NCBI GenBank assembly: GCA_026988135.1
Contig: JALSLT010000022.1
Coordinates: 1 to 22,236 of the forward strand
DNA from: Desulfurobacterium sp.
GTDB lineage: Bacteria; Aquificota; Aquificia; Desulfurobacteriales; Desulfurobacteriaceae
Reading direction: 5' to 3'
Length of the DNA: 22,236 nt
How positions within the stretch are numbered: position 1 is the first letter of the stretch; every line of letters starts with the position of its first letter. Positions 12,733-21,132 of the stretch are shown piece by piece. The notes under the pieces are model-generated. The model did no database searches, had not been told where the DNA came from, and saw only the letters and a list, made by a program, of their open reading frames with translations. Both the position numbers and the translations under genes were made by a program.

Positions 12733-13287
12733 TTAAACTGTGAGAATTTCCTCCTCTTTTTTCTTGAGGAGTTCGTCAATCTGCTTTATATGTTTATCTG
12801 TGGTTTTTTGGAGTTCATCTTTAAGTTTTTTTATTTCATCTTCCGAGATGCCACCTTCCTTTTTTAAGTTATCTATATCTTTCATTATCTCATGACGGAT
12901 GTTCCTTATAGCTATTCTTGCCTGTTCTGCCATTTTTCCGGCTTTTTTGACCATCTCCTTTCTTCGTTCTTCCGTAAGAGGCGGGAGGTTGATTCTTATC
13001 ACATTTCCGTCTGTTTGCGGTTGAGCTCCAAGGTCAGAATTTCTGATAGCTTTCTCTATGTTTGGGACGACAGAGATATCCCAGGGTTGAATTGCTATCT
13101 GAGTGGCTTCAGGAACAGATATCTGAGCAAGCTGCTTTATAGGTGTTATTGTTCCGTAGTAGTCAACCTTTATATCTTCAACGAGTATCGTGGACGCCCT
13201 TCCTGTTCTTAGTCCGTGGAATTCGGTTTTAAGAACATCCGTACTTTTCTTCATCCTTTTATCGGCATCTTTAATTAGCTCATTCAT
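12733..13287 (-). CDS. frr: Ribosome recycling factor
   Basis: RRF, together with EF-G, splits post-termination ribosomes. The 184 residues match the family length and show the conserved LRTGRAS segment near residues 26-32, the domain II region with PLTEERRKEMVKKA, and the long C-terminal helix DEIKKLKDELQKTTDKHI. The ATG is preceded by AAGGAG and overlaps the end of pyrH by four bases, so the two are translationally coupled. The gene lies in the common bacterial order rpsB-tsf-pyrH-frr. Confidence 0.97.
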   Translation of the reverse strand: MNELIKDADKRMKKSTDVLKTEFHGLRTGRASTILVEDIKVDYYGTITPIKQLAQISVPEATQIAIQPWDISVVPNIEKAIRNSDLGAQPQTDGNVIRINLPPLTEERRKEMVKKAGKMAEQARIAIRNIRHEIMKDIDNLKKEGGISEDEIKKLKDELQKTTDKHIKQIDELLKKKEEEILTV

Positions 13288-14009
13288 AATGTTTCTCCTT
13301 CTACAAGTGAACCTACATTTTCGCCTTTTACGACTTTCTCAAGGTTTTTCGATTTTCTAACATCAAAAACCACTATAGGTATCCCGTTTTCCATGCACAG
13401 GGATACTGCAGCGGAATCCATCACCTTTATACCTTTAACTATAACATCTTTATACGATATTTTGTCAAGTTTAACAGCATTTTTGTCTTTCATAGGGTCC
13501 GTAGTATATACGCCGTCCACTTTAGTGGCTTTAAGGAGAATATTTGCGTTTATTTCGGCAGCTCTCAAAGCGGCGGCAGTGTCTGTCGTGAAAAATGGAT
13601 TACCCGTACCTGCGGCGAATATGACTACTCTTCCCTTTTCAAGGTGTCTTATAGCTCTTCTTCTTATATAAGGTTCCGATATCTCTCTCATTTCAATTGC
13701 GGAAAGGACTCTCGTTTTAAGGTTTTTCTTTTCAAGAGCATCTTGAAGGGCAAGAGCATTCATAACCGTCGCAAGCATTCCCATGTAATCGGCAGTGGCT
13801 CTGTCCATTCCTTGAGTGGCACCTTTCATTCCTCTAAATATATTGCCTCCACCTATGACTATCGCAAGTTCGGTGCCGAGGTTTGCCACTTTTCTTATCT
13901 CTTCGGCAAGATTGCTAAGGAAATCGGGGTCGATTCCGTAGGGTTTGTTGCCTTGTAGAGCTTCGCCACTTAGCTTTAAGAGGATTCGCTTGTATTTGAG
14001 ATTTTTCAT
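13284..14009 (-). CDS. pyrH: UMP kinase
   Basis: Phosphorylates UMP to UDP in pyrimidine nucleotide synthesis; the bacterial hexameric enzyme of the amino acid kinase fold. The 241 residues show the N-terminal KRILLKLSGEAL block, the glycine-rich VIGGGNIFRG phosphate-binding segment (about 52-61), GMDRATADYMGMLATVMNAL, and the TGNPFFTTDTAAALRA segment. Length is normal. The ribosome binding site is weak (AAAGGGA). It lies 38 bases after tsf and overlaps frr by four bases. Confidence 0.97.
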   Translation of the reverse strand: MKNLKYKRILLKLSGEALQGNKPYGIDPDFLSNLAEEIRKVANLGTELAIVIGGGNIFRGMKGATQGMDRATADYMGMLATVMNALALQDALEKKNLKTRVLSAIEMREISEPYIRRRAIRHLEKGRVVIFAAGTGNPFFTTDTAAALRAAEINANILLKATKVDGVYTTDPMKDKNAVKLDKISYKDVIVKGIKVMDSAAVSLCMENGIPIVVFDVRKSKNLEKVVKGENVGSLVEGETL

Positions 14010-14047
14010 TCCCTTTTCCCTCTGTTTTATTCAAAGAGAGAGGGGGA

Positions 14048-14644
14048 TTACTCCCCTACTCCGAATCTACAAATTCTTTTTACTTTAATATTTTCACCAA
14101 GTTTTGTTATGTACTCTTTTATAAGGTCAGCAATAGTTTTGCTGTCATCTTTTATCCATAGCTGGTCGAGTAGGCAGTTGTCGGAGTAAAACTTATTGAG
14201 TCTTCCTTCAACTATTTTTTCTACGATATGTTCAGGTTTTCCTTCTGTAAGAGCTTGCTCTTTAAGAATTTCTTTCTCTTTTTCTATAACTTCGGTGGGA
14301 ATTTCTTCTCTGCTTACGTACTTAGGCCCCATTGCCGCAACCTGCATTGCAACTTCATGACCCAAAGTTTTGAAATCTTCAGTTCTTGCTACGAAGTCTG
14401 TTTCACAGTTGATTTCTATTAGGGCTCCGACTTTTCCGCCTGCGTGGATGTAGGAAATGACGGCACCTTCTGCAGTCGTTCTGTCTGCTTTTTTTGCGGC
14501 TTTGGCAGCACCTTTCTTTCTTAGAATTTCAAGAGCTTTTTCAACGTTACCGTCTGATTCTTGAAGAGCTTTTTTGCAGTCAACAATACCAGCTCCTGTT
14601 TTAGCTCTCAGTTCTTTAATCATTTCCGTTGTAATTTCAGCCAT
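14048..14644 (-). CDS. tsf: Elongation factor Ts (short form)
   Basis: Nucleotide exchange factor for EF-Tu. The 198-residue protein begins with the conserved MIKELRAKTGAGIVDCKKAL segment and contains GKVGALIEINCETDFVAR in the core. It is about 85 residues shorter than E. coli EF-Ts. Short forms of about 195-200 residues, with a reduced core and no full C-terminal module, are known from Thermus and Aquifex-type bacteria, so this is not a truncation. The ATG is two bases after the rpsB stop, with GGAGG inside the rpsB 3' end, indicating coupled translation. Confidence 0.97.
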   Translation of the reverse strand: MAEITTEMIKELRAKTGAGIVDCKKALQESDGNVEKALEILRKKGAAKAAKKADRTTAEGAVISYIHAGGKVGALIEINCETDFVARTEDFKTLGHEVAMQVAAMGPKYVSREEIPTEVIEKEKEILKEQALTEGKPEHIVEKIVEGRLNKFYSDNCLLDQLWIKDDSKTIADLIKEYITKLGENIKVKRICRFGVGE

Positions 14645-14646
14645 TA

Positions 14647-15501
14647 TTATTCCTCCTCCGGAACAAATTCAGCTTCTTCTATAACTTCTTCGCCTTCTGC
14701 AAGTTTGATTGCATCTTTTCTCATTTTTCCTTCAAGTACCGCATCTGCGATTCTTGAAGCTAAAAGTCTTATTGCTCTTATTGCGTCATCGTTTGCAGGT
14801 ATAGGGTAATCTATGAGATCCGGATTCGCATTTGAGTCAACAAGTGCAATGATAGGGACACCTGCTTTTGTTGCTTCCGTAACTGCATTTTCTTCTCTAA
14901 CGACATCTATTATGAAAAGGGCATCAGGAATTCTTTTCATGTTTTCGATACCGCCGATGTATGTTTCGAGTTTTGCCTTATTCCTTTTAAGTTTTATTAC
15001 TTCTTTTTTGGGGAGTTTTTCAAAAACACCTTCTTCTTCCATCTTTTTGAGCATTTTTAGCTTGAAGATGCTTTTCTTTATTGTTTCGAAGTTTGTGATT
15101 ATTCCACCAAGCCATCTTTTGTTTATATAGTACATTCCACATCTTTGAGCCTCTTCTCTTATAATGTCTTGACCCTGTTTTTTCGTGCATACGAAAAGGA
15201 TAGTTTTGCCGCTTGCAACGAAATCAGCAACAAAATCGTAAGTTGCATCAAAGTACCTGAGAGTTTTCTGAAGGTCTATGATGTGGATTCCGTTCCTTTC
15301 GGTAAAGATGAACCTTTTCATTTTAGGGTTCCATCTTTCTTTTTGATGACCGAAATGAACTCCGGCTTCAAGTAGTTCCTTCATGCTGATTCTTGAGCCT
15401 TTTGGTCTTGATTTGAAGGCTCTCTCTTTTTTTTCTTCTTTTGCCGGGGCTTCCGCTTTTTGCTGCTCTTTTACCTTGTCGTTTACGATCTCTTCGGACA
15501 T
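14647..15501 (-). CDS. rpsB: Small ribosomal subunit protein S2 with charged N-terminal extension
   Basis: The S2 core starts at ISMKELLEAGVHFGHQKERW and runs through FVCTKKQGQDIIREEA, RWLGGIITNF, and the DAIRAIRLLASRIADAVLEG end, all S2 landmarks. The start at 15501 is chosen for GGAGG about seven bases upstream, giving 284 residues. The same frame stays open to 15630, but that stretch lies over the promoter and leader. Compared with usual S2, which begins just before the ISMK block, there are about 38 extra charged N-terminal residues (Lys/Glu/Ala rich) and an acidic C-terminal tail. First gene of rpsB-tsf-pyrH-frr-ferredoxin. Confidence 0.95.
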   Translation of the reverse strand: MSEEIVNDKVKEQQKAEAPAKEEKKERAFKSRPKGSRISMKELLEAGVHFGHQKERWNPKMKRFIFTERNGIHIIDLQKTLRYFDATYDFVADFVASGKTILFVCTKKQGQDIIREEAQRCGMYYINKRWLGGIITNFETIKKSIFKLKMLKKMEEEGVFEKLPKKEVIKLKRNKAKLETYIGGIENMKRIPDALFIIDVVREENAVTEATKAGVPIIALVDSNANPDLIDYPIPANDDAIRAIRLLASRIADAVLEGKMRKDAIKLAEGEEVIEEAEFVPEEE

Positions 15502-15541
15502 CTGTTTCCTCCTTGTTGGTTTGGCCTCCCATCCCGTCATT

Positions 15542-15576
15542 TTCAGAGAGAACCTTTTCAGGCACCCCTCTCTGAA
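15542..15576 (-). promoter_or_regulatory. Structured leader hairpin upstream of rpsB (candidate S2 autoregulatory element)
   Basis: On the - strand, TTCAGAGAG (15576-15568) pairs perfectly with CTCTCTGAA (15550-15542). Inside the loop, CCT-GAAA-AGG (15562-15553) forms a small stem with a GNRA tetraloop. The element lies between the rpsB promoter and its ribosome binding site, about 40 bases upstream of the ATG. S2 is known to autoregulate rpsB-tsf through mRNA leaders in several bacteria; whether this one binds S2 is inference. Confidence 0.5.
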
Positions 15577-15601
15577 TCGGAGATGGTGAGTTGTTGTTGG
15601 T

Positions 15602-15630
15602 AATATATTTGAATTGTTAGATACAGTCAA
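15602..15630 (-). promoter_or_regulatory. Promoter of the rpsB-tsf-pyrH-frr-ferredoxin operon
   Basis: On the - strand, TTGACT (15625-15630) and TATATT (15602-15607) are separated by exactly 17 bases, five of six matches each to consensus. A start near 15595 leaves a leader of about 94 bases, enough for the hairpin at 15542-15576. The promoter begins nine bases beyond the accA stop, so rpsB need not depend on dnaE-accA read-through. Confidence 0.8.
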
Positions 15631-15638
15631 TAGAGAAT

Positions 15639-16574
15639 TTATAAAGTATCTATTTTCCTGAATTTCATGTATCTATCCTCTTTAAGTTCTTCCGGTTTCA
15701 TGTTTAGAAGTTCGTTAAGGTGTTTTTCGACGTATTCTGTGAATTTTAGGAAGGTGAAATTGTAGTCTTTGTGAGCTCCTTCAAGAGGTTCCGGGATAAT
15801 ATCGTCGATAATATTCATTTCTTTGAGCTGGGAAGATGTTAATTTCAACGCATCTGCCGCTTCTTTGATTTTATCCTGGGATTGCCATAGGATTGCAGCG
15901 CAACCTTCGGGAGAGATTACCGAGTAGATGGCGTTTTCAAGCATAAGGAGCCTGTTAGCTACACTTATTGCGAGAGCGCCGCCACTGCCTCCTTCTCCTA
16001 TTACAATACTTATCACGGGGACATTAAGTTTAGCCATTTCAAGGAGATTCTTTGCTATTGCTTCTGATTGACCGTGTTCTTCGGCTTCTATGCCAGGAAA
16101 TGCTCCCGGTGTGTCAACGAGTGTTATTATCGGTTTCCCGAATTTTTCCGCCAGTTTCATTACTCTTAATGCTTTTCTGTAATCCTCAGGTGTGGGCATA
16201 CCAAAATTTCTTTCGATTTTACCTTTAGTGTCTCTTCCTTTTTCCTGACCGATTATACATACGGGTGTTCCTTTAAAATAAGCAAATCCTGCTATTATCG
16301 CTTTTCCGTTTCCGCAGTGCCTGTCTCCGTGTAGTTCAATAAAATCGGTGAATGTGTTGTTTATGAAATCAATAGCGTGAGGGCGGTCCGGATGTCTTGC
16401 AAGGAGTACCCTGTCCCAAGGAGTAAGATGTGAGTAGAACTCTTCTATTTTTCTTCGAAATTTTTCTTCAATCTCTTTTATTACATTTGGGTTGTGTTTC
16501 CCTTTTTCTTTCAACTCTTCTATTTTCCTTCTTAATCTTTCTACTTTCTTTTCGAATTCTAACAAAACAGCCAT
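15639..16574 (-). CDS. accA: Acetyl-CoA carboxylase carboxyltransferase subunit alpha
   Basis: With AccD this subunit transfers the carboxyl group from biotin to acetyl-CoA, the first committed step of fatty acid synthesis. The 311 residues have an N-terminal helical part (LEFEKKVERLRRKIEELKEK), the conserved PWDRVLLARHPDRPHAIDFI block (52-71), and DFIELHGDRHCGNG. The crotonase-type oxyanion segments DTPGAFPGIEAEEHGQ (154-169) and GEGGSGGALA (193-202) follow. Length is normal. It starts 12 bases after dnaE with GAGGAG upstream; dnaE-accA adjacency is common in bacteria and suggests one transcript. Confidence 0.97.
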   Translation of the reverse strand: MAVLLEFEKKVERLRRKIEELKEKGKHNPNVIKEIEEKFRRKIEEFYSHLTPWDRVLLARHPDRPHAIDFINNTFTDFIELHGDRHCGNGKAIIAGFAYFKGTPVCIIGQEKGRDTKGKIERNFGMPTPEDYRKALRVMKLAEKFGKPIITLVDTPGAFPGIEAEEHGQSEAIAKNLLEMAKLNVPVISIVIGEGGSGGALAISVANRLLMLENAIYSVISPEGCAAILWQSQDKIKEAADALKLTSSQLKEMNIIDDIIPEPLEGAHKDYNFTFLKFTEYVEKHLNELLNMKPEELKEDRYMKFRKIDTL

Positions 16575-16586
16575 ATTTAGACTCCT

Positions 16587-19500
16587 CTAAACAATTTTTA
16601 TTCTTTCTTCTCCAATAAGATTTTTAAGGTTTTTTATCGTTGCGGCATCTACGGGAATTGCAAAATCCGGGTGTGTTTGTAGTTGTATTATATATCCGTT
16701 GTTCGTAAGTTCTATAATTACCGGTTTTCCATCGTGAGAGTTTTTTTCTGAAAGAAAAAAGTGTAGTTTGTTTAAGAGCTCATTGCTGAATAATTTTTCA
16801 TCTATTTTCAGTATTATTCTGTTTACTACTTCCGCTATTTTGTTTTCAAATTTTCCAATCTCTTTTGCTATAACGGAGACTGCTCCCTCTTCTTTTCTGG
16901 CGATTCCTTTTACTATTATTACGTTTCCTTCGGTTAGAATTTCCGAAACTTCTCTATAAATGTTTGGAAAAACCAGGATGTTTATTACTCCTTCAAGGTC
17001 TGTTATTTCAACGGTTGCCCACATTTCTCCCCTTTGGGTTCTTCGAGCTTTCATTCCAGTGATAGCTCCTGCTATTGTAACACCTTGTTCGTCTTTCCAT
17101 TCATTTTTATGAGATGATGTATTGAAGTTAAAAGGTACAATAGATTGGTATTCGAGCAAGGGGTGCCCGGAAAGGTAAAAACCTATGGCGGAACGTTCGT
17201 ATTCCAGTTTTACCTGTTCTTGCCATTCTGCAGTTTCGATATATTCTTTTCGGATAACCGAAGTTTCTTCACCGAACAGATTCATTAATCCTTTGCTTTT
17301 CGTTTTTTGGATACTTTGGGCTGCTGCCATTGCTTTATCTAAAGTGTTAAATAGTGTTGCTCTGTTATATCCCGTAGAGTCAAAAGCTCCCGCTTTTATA
17401 AGTGCTTCAAGAACTTTTCTGTTTGCCTGTCTCATGTCAACTTTTTCGCAGAAGTCGTAAAGGTCTTCGAATTTTCCTTCTTTTTCTCTTGCGCTGGCAA
17501 TGGCTTCTCCGGCCTTTTCTCCAACGCCTTTTATTCCTGCAAGACCAAATCTTATTTTGCCGTTTTCGATGGTGAATTTTGCGTCACTACTGTTTATGTC
17601 GGGAGGAAGTATTTCTATTCCGTTTTCTCTGCAATCTTTTGTAAGTTTGACTATTTCGTCGGCGTTGTCGTAGTCTATGGTCATCATTGTAGCCATAAGT
17701 TCTTGCGGGAAGTGCGCTTTGAGATAGGCGGTTATGTATGCTAGATATCCGTAAGCGGCGGAGTGGGATTTGTTAAAGCCGTATTCCGCAAATTTTGTGA
17801 TATCGTCAAACAACTTTTCTACTTTTTCTTTTGGGTAGCCTCTTTCCACGGCTCTTTTAACAAAAATTTCTCTTTGTTGATCCATTATCTCTTTTTTCTT
17901 CTTTCCCATTGCTCTTCTCAGAAGATCTGCTTCTCCCAGGGAATATCCGGCAAGAATGTTTGCTATCTGCATAATCTGTTCTTGGTAGATGAAAAGTCCG
18001 TAAGTTTCTTTGAGATAGGGTTCCAGTTCGGGAAAGATATAGTCAACAGGCTCTTCCCCATGTTTTCTTTTTATGTAGCTTTCCGCCATTCCTGAGTTTA
18101 GAGGCCCGGGACGGTAAAGGGCGACAAGGGCAACAATATCTTCGATAGATTCAGGTTTCAATCTTTTCATAAGATTTCTCATGCCCGGGGATTCAAGTTG
18201 GAATACTCCGACAGTGTTTCCTTTTTGGAGAAGTTCGTAGGTTTTTTTGTCTTCAAGAGAGAGTTTTTGAAGGTCTGTTTTAGTTTTTCTGGTTTGTTCC
18301 GTTAGTTTTATAGTTTGGTCTATAATAGTTAGAGTTTTAAGTCCTAAAAAATCCATTTTTAAGAGACCCAGATTTTCAACCTGTCCCATTTCGTATTGGG
18401 TGGTTATATCGCCCTCTTTGCTTCTGGCAAGAGGTATGAAGTTTGTTAAAATTTCAGGTGTAATCACAACGCCTGCTGCGTGAACGCCTGTTTGCCTGGT
18501 GAGCCCTTGAAGTTTAGAAGCTATTTGTGTCATTTTTTGATAGAGCTCTTCTTGCTCTACTAACTCTTTTAGTTCAGGTGCTTTTTCGAGTGCGTTCTCT
18601 ATTGTTTTTGCATCGTTGGGAATCAGTTTAGCTATTTTGTCAACTTCTCCGTAAGGGATATCAAGCACTCTTCCGACATCTCTTATTACACCTTTAGGTT
18701 TCAATGTTCCGAATGTGATTATTTGGCAAACTTTATCGTTTCCGTATTTTTCTCTGACATACTGGATAACTTTGTCTCTTCCGTCCTGGCATATATCTAC
18801 GTCAATATCGGGCATCGTAACTCTTTCGGGATTTAGGAATCTTTCGAATAGGAGGTTGAATCTTAATGGGTCTATATCTGTTATGCCTATTGAATAAGCA
18901 ACGAGAGAGCCGGCGGCTGAGCCCCTTCCCGGTCCGACCGGAATTCCGTTTTGCTTTGCCCAGTTGATGAAGTCCCATACAATAAGGAAGTATCCGGGAA
19001 ATCCCATATCTCCGATAATTTTAAGTTCATAGTGCAGTCTTTCTTTGTATCTTCTTTTTGTTTCTCCGTCTTTTATGTCAAGTTCCCGAAATCTTTTTGC
19101 GAGTCCTTCTTCGGCTAATTTTTTTAAATATGTTTCGTAAGTATATTTTTCGGGAACTTTATAGTTTGGAAGGTGATATTCCGAGTCTTTTAATTTTAGA
19201 TCGATTTTTTCAGCTATTTTTAAAGTGTTAAGTATGGCTTCCGGTACTTCTCTGAACAGTTGAAACATCTCTTCGCCGGTTTTGAAGTAAAATTCCTTCG
19301 TCGGGAAGCGCATTCTCTTTTCGTCTTTTAGTTTTTTTCCCGTTTGAACACATAAAAGGATGTCATGGGCTTCCCAATCGTCTTTGTTTAGATAATGAGC
19401 ATCGTTTGTAGCTACAAGCTCAATATCGAGATTTTTTGCTATTTCGATTACTCCTTTGTTTGCTGTTTTTTGCTCTCTCATTCCGTGGTCTTGAATTTCA

Positions 19501-20027
19501 AGATAAAAATCTTCCCCGAACAGATTTTTGTACCATTTTGCAGCTTTTGCTGCTTCCTCTTTTTGCCCTTTTAAATAAAGAAGAGGAATTTCCCCCTGAA
19601 TACAGGCGGAAAGAGCTATAAGACCCTCGCTATATTTTTCAAGTATATCTTTATCTATTCTCGGTTTGTAATAAAACCCTTCTACAAAAGCGATAGAGCT
19701 TAGCTTCATCAGATTTTTAAGTCCTGTTTCGTTTTTTGCTAATAAAACAAGGTGATAACTGCCCTTTTCTCCCGCCTCTTTTCTGTCGAATCTCGTTCCT
19801 TTTGCTATATAGAATTCTTGTCCGATTATGGGCTTGATTTCAAATTTTTTACATATGTTGTAAAGTTCAAGAGCGCCGAACATGTTTCCATGGTCTGTTA
19901 ATGCTACGGCCGGCATTCCGAGTGCTTTGGCTTTTTTTGTCATCTCTTCTATTTTTAAAGCTCCGTCGAGAATAGAGTATTGGGAGTGAAGGTGCAGATG
20001 CACGAAATCACCTTTTCCTATTTTCAT
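16587..20027 (-). CDS. dnaE: DNA polymerase III alpha subunit (DnaE)
   Basis: Replicative DNA polymerase catalytic subunit, 1146 residues, E. coli-type length. The N-terminal PHP domain begins with HLHLHSQYSILDG (10-22). The palm catalytic motif MPDIDVD lies at 405-411, with Asp407 and Asp409 corresponding to E. coli Asp401 and Asp403. The GPGRGSAAGSLVAY segment, TRQTGVHAAGVVI and VGVFQLESPGMRNLMK are typical of DnaE. A helix-hairpin-helix region (GLAGIKGVGEKAGEAI) and a C-terminal OB-fold (TIAGAITGMKARRTQRGEMW) follow. It has no intein. ATG start with GGAGG six bases upstream. It is followed by accA 12 bases downstream and is divergent from the pst operon. Confidence 0.98.
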   Translation of the reverse strand: MKIGKGDFVHLHLHSQYSILDGALKIEEMTKKAKALGMPAVALTDHGNMFGALELYNICKKFEIKPIIGQEFYIAKGTRFDRKEAGEKGSYHLVLLAKNETGLKNLMKLSSIAFVEGFYYKPRIDKDILEKYSEGLIALSACIQGEIPLLYLKGQKEEAAKAAKWYKNLFGEDFYLEIQDHGMREQKTANKGVIEIAKNLDIELVATNDAHYLNKDDWEAHDILLCVQTGKKLKDEKRMRFPTKEFYFKTGEEMFQLFREVPEAILNTLKIAEKIDLKLKDSEYHLPNYKVPEKYTYETYLKKLAEEGLAKRFRELDIKDGETKRRYKERLHYELKIIGDMGFPGYFLIVWDFINWAKQNGIPVGPGRGSAAGSLVAYSIGITDIDPLRFNLLFERFLNPERVTMPDIDVDICQDGRDKVIQYVREKYGNDKVCQIITFGTLKPKGVIRDVGRVLDIPYGEVDKIAKLIPNDAKTIENALEKAPELKELVEQEELYQKMTQIASKLQGLTRQTGVHAAGVVITPEILTNFIPLARSKEGDITTQYEMGQVENLGLLKMDFLGLKTLTIIDQTIKLTEQTRKTKTDLQKLSLEDKKTYELLQKGNTVGVFQLESPGMRNLMKRLKPESIEDIVALVALYRPGPLNSGMAESYIKRKHGEEPVDYIFPELEPYLKETYGLFIYQEQIMQIANILAGYSLGEADLLRRAMGKKKKEIMDQQREIFVKRAVERGYPKEKVEKLFDDITKFAEYGFNKSHSAAYGYLAYITAYLKAHFPQELMATMMTIDYDNADEIVKLTKDCRENGIEILPPDINSSDAKFTIENGKIRFGLAGIKGVGEKAGEAIASAREKEGKFEDLYDFCEKVDMRQANRKVLEALIKAGAFDSTGYNRATLFNTLDKAMAAAQSIQKTKSKGLMNLFGEETSVIRKEYIETAEWQEQVKLEYERSAIGFYLSGHPLLEYQSIVPFNFNTSSHKNEWKDEQGVTIAGAITGMKARRTQRGEMWATVEITDLEGVINILVFPNIYREVSEILTEGNVIIVKGIARKEEGAVSVIAKEIGKFENKIAEVVNRIILKIDEKLFSNELLNKLHFFLSEKNSHDGKPVIIELTNNGYIIQLQTHPDFAIPVDAATIKNLKNLIGEERIKIV

Positions 20028-20062
20028 GGCACCTCCTGTTTTACTAATAATGTGCAGTTTAA

Positions 20063-20089
20063 ATTATAGTTTCTTGTTCTTAATGTGAA
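20063..20089 (-). promoter_or_regulatory. Probable dnaE promoter
   Basis: On the - strand TATAAT (20063-20068) is a consensus -10 box about 36 bases upstream of the dnaE ATG. The best -35 candidate is TTCACA (20084-20089) with a short 15-base spacer, so the -35 assignment is weak. Confidence 0.5.
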
Positions 20090-20112
20090 GAATTTAGGTG
20101 TATTTCTTAACA

Positions 20113-20128
20113 AATTTTACGTAAAATT
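20113..20128. promoter_or_regulatory. 16-bp perfect palindrome, candidate operator between dnaE and pst
   Basis: AATTTTACGTAAAATT is fully self-complementary and lies in the 169-base divergent gap between dnaE and pstC, about 45 bases upstream of the dnaE -10 box and 68 bases before the pstC start. It has no T-run and is not a terminator. It does not resemble the direct-repeat Pho box. A dimeric regulator site is possible but the protein is unknown. Confidence 0.35.
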
Positions 20129-20196
20129 ATGAAGAAACAACTTGATATGTTTTTTTGAAGGTTTTCAATCAATATGTTACTTTATAGAGAGGAAAG

Positions 20197-21132
20197 ATGA
20201 AAGGAAAAAAGGTTTATCTGGCCGATTCCATATTCAGAGCAGTTGCTTTCATTTCAACGTTGTTGGTGGTTGTTTCTCTTATTGCAATAGGCTTTGCTCT
20301 TTACAAACAAGCAGCTCCTGCTATTCATAAATTCGGTTTTTTCAATTTTGTGTTTTCAAAAGAGTGGAATCCTGCTCTTGAAGAATTTGGTGGGTTTCCT
20401 GCTATATACGGAACTATAGTTAGTACATTTATTTCAATTGTTCTGTCTGTTCCTGTGGCTATAGGTATAGCAATATTTCTTACCGAAATTTCTCCGAACA
20501 GGCTGAGGGCACCTATAGGTACGGCTATAGAGTTACTTGCTGCGATACCGAGTATTATTTATGGTATGTGGGGGCTTTTCTATTTCGCTCCGATTGTGAG
20601 AGATTATGTTCAGCCGTTTCTTCATTCTACGGTTGCAAAAGTTCCTGTTGTTGGCGAGTGGTTTGCGGGATTCTCTCCCGGAATAGGTCTTTTTACCGCT
20701 TCTTTAGTCCTTGCCGTTATGATTTTACCTTTTACTGCAGCTATATCAAGGGATTCTTTCAATATGGTTCCTTCTATTCTTAAAGAATCTGCTTATGCTT
20801 TGGGAGCTACAAAGTGGGATGTTATGAAAGATGTGGTTATTCCTTATGCAAAACTTGGAGTAATAGGCGGAATAATTCTTTCTCTGGGAAGGGCTATGGG
20901 TGAGACGATGGCGGTAACTTTTGTGATGGGGAATAATCCTGTTATTCCTCGTTCGATTCTCGAACCGGCAACGTCAATTACGGTTACTCTTGCCAATGAG
21001 TTTGCTGAAGCGGATACGAAAATATATCTGTCAAGTCTCTTTTTGCTTGCTTTGATTCTGTTTATTATGAGTTTTATCATAATAGCCGTAGGTAAGTTTG
21101 TGTTTCTTAAAAAGGTAGAGAGAGGTAGATAG
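20197..21132 (+). CDS. pstC: Phosphate ABC transporter permease PstC
   Basis: One of the two membrane subunits of the high-affinity phosphate importer PstSCAB. The 311-residue protein has six predicted membrane segments. It contains the permease EAA loop ILKESAYALGATKWDVMKDV (195-214), followed by IILSLGRAMGETMAVTFVMG, which is diagnostic of PstC/PstA. Length is normal. The ATG has an AGAGG site upstream. It overlaps pstA by one base. It is the first gene after dnaE on the opposite strand; pstS, which commonly precedes pstC, is not here. Confidence 0.96.
   Translation: MKGKKVYLADSIFRAVAFISTLLVVVSLIAIGFALYKQAAPAIHKFGFFNFVFSKEWNPALEEFGGFPAIYGTIVSTFISIVLSVPVAIGIAIFLTEISPNRLRAPIGTAIELLAAIPSIIYGMWGLFYFAPIVRDYVQPFLHSTVAKVPVVGEWFAGFSPGIGLFTASLVLAVMILPFTAAISRDSFNMVPSILKESAYALGATKWDVMKDVVIPYAKLGVIGGIILSLGRAMGETMAVTFVMGNNPVIPRSILEPATSITVTLANEFAEADTKIYLSSLFLLALILFIMSFIIIAVGKFVFLKKVERGR

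Noticed and set aside
14028..14062. GGGGA/TCCCC inverted repeat around the tsf stop codon.
   Set aside because: The stem is only five pairs and no U-run follows on the - strand, while pyrH continues 38 bases later in the same operon.
15502..15630. Upstream in-frame continuation of rpsB that would give a 327-residue S2.
   Set aside because: The added part overlaps the clear TTGACT/TATATT promoter and leader hairpin, while the ATG at 15501 has a proper GGAGG site.
20142..20172. Nested TTGAT/ATCAA and TTGAA/TTCAA inverted repeats before pstC, superficially FNR-like.
   Set aside because: The spacing between TTGAT and ATCAA is far larger than the four bases of an FNR site, and short AT-rich repeats are expected by chance here.
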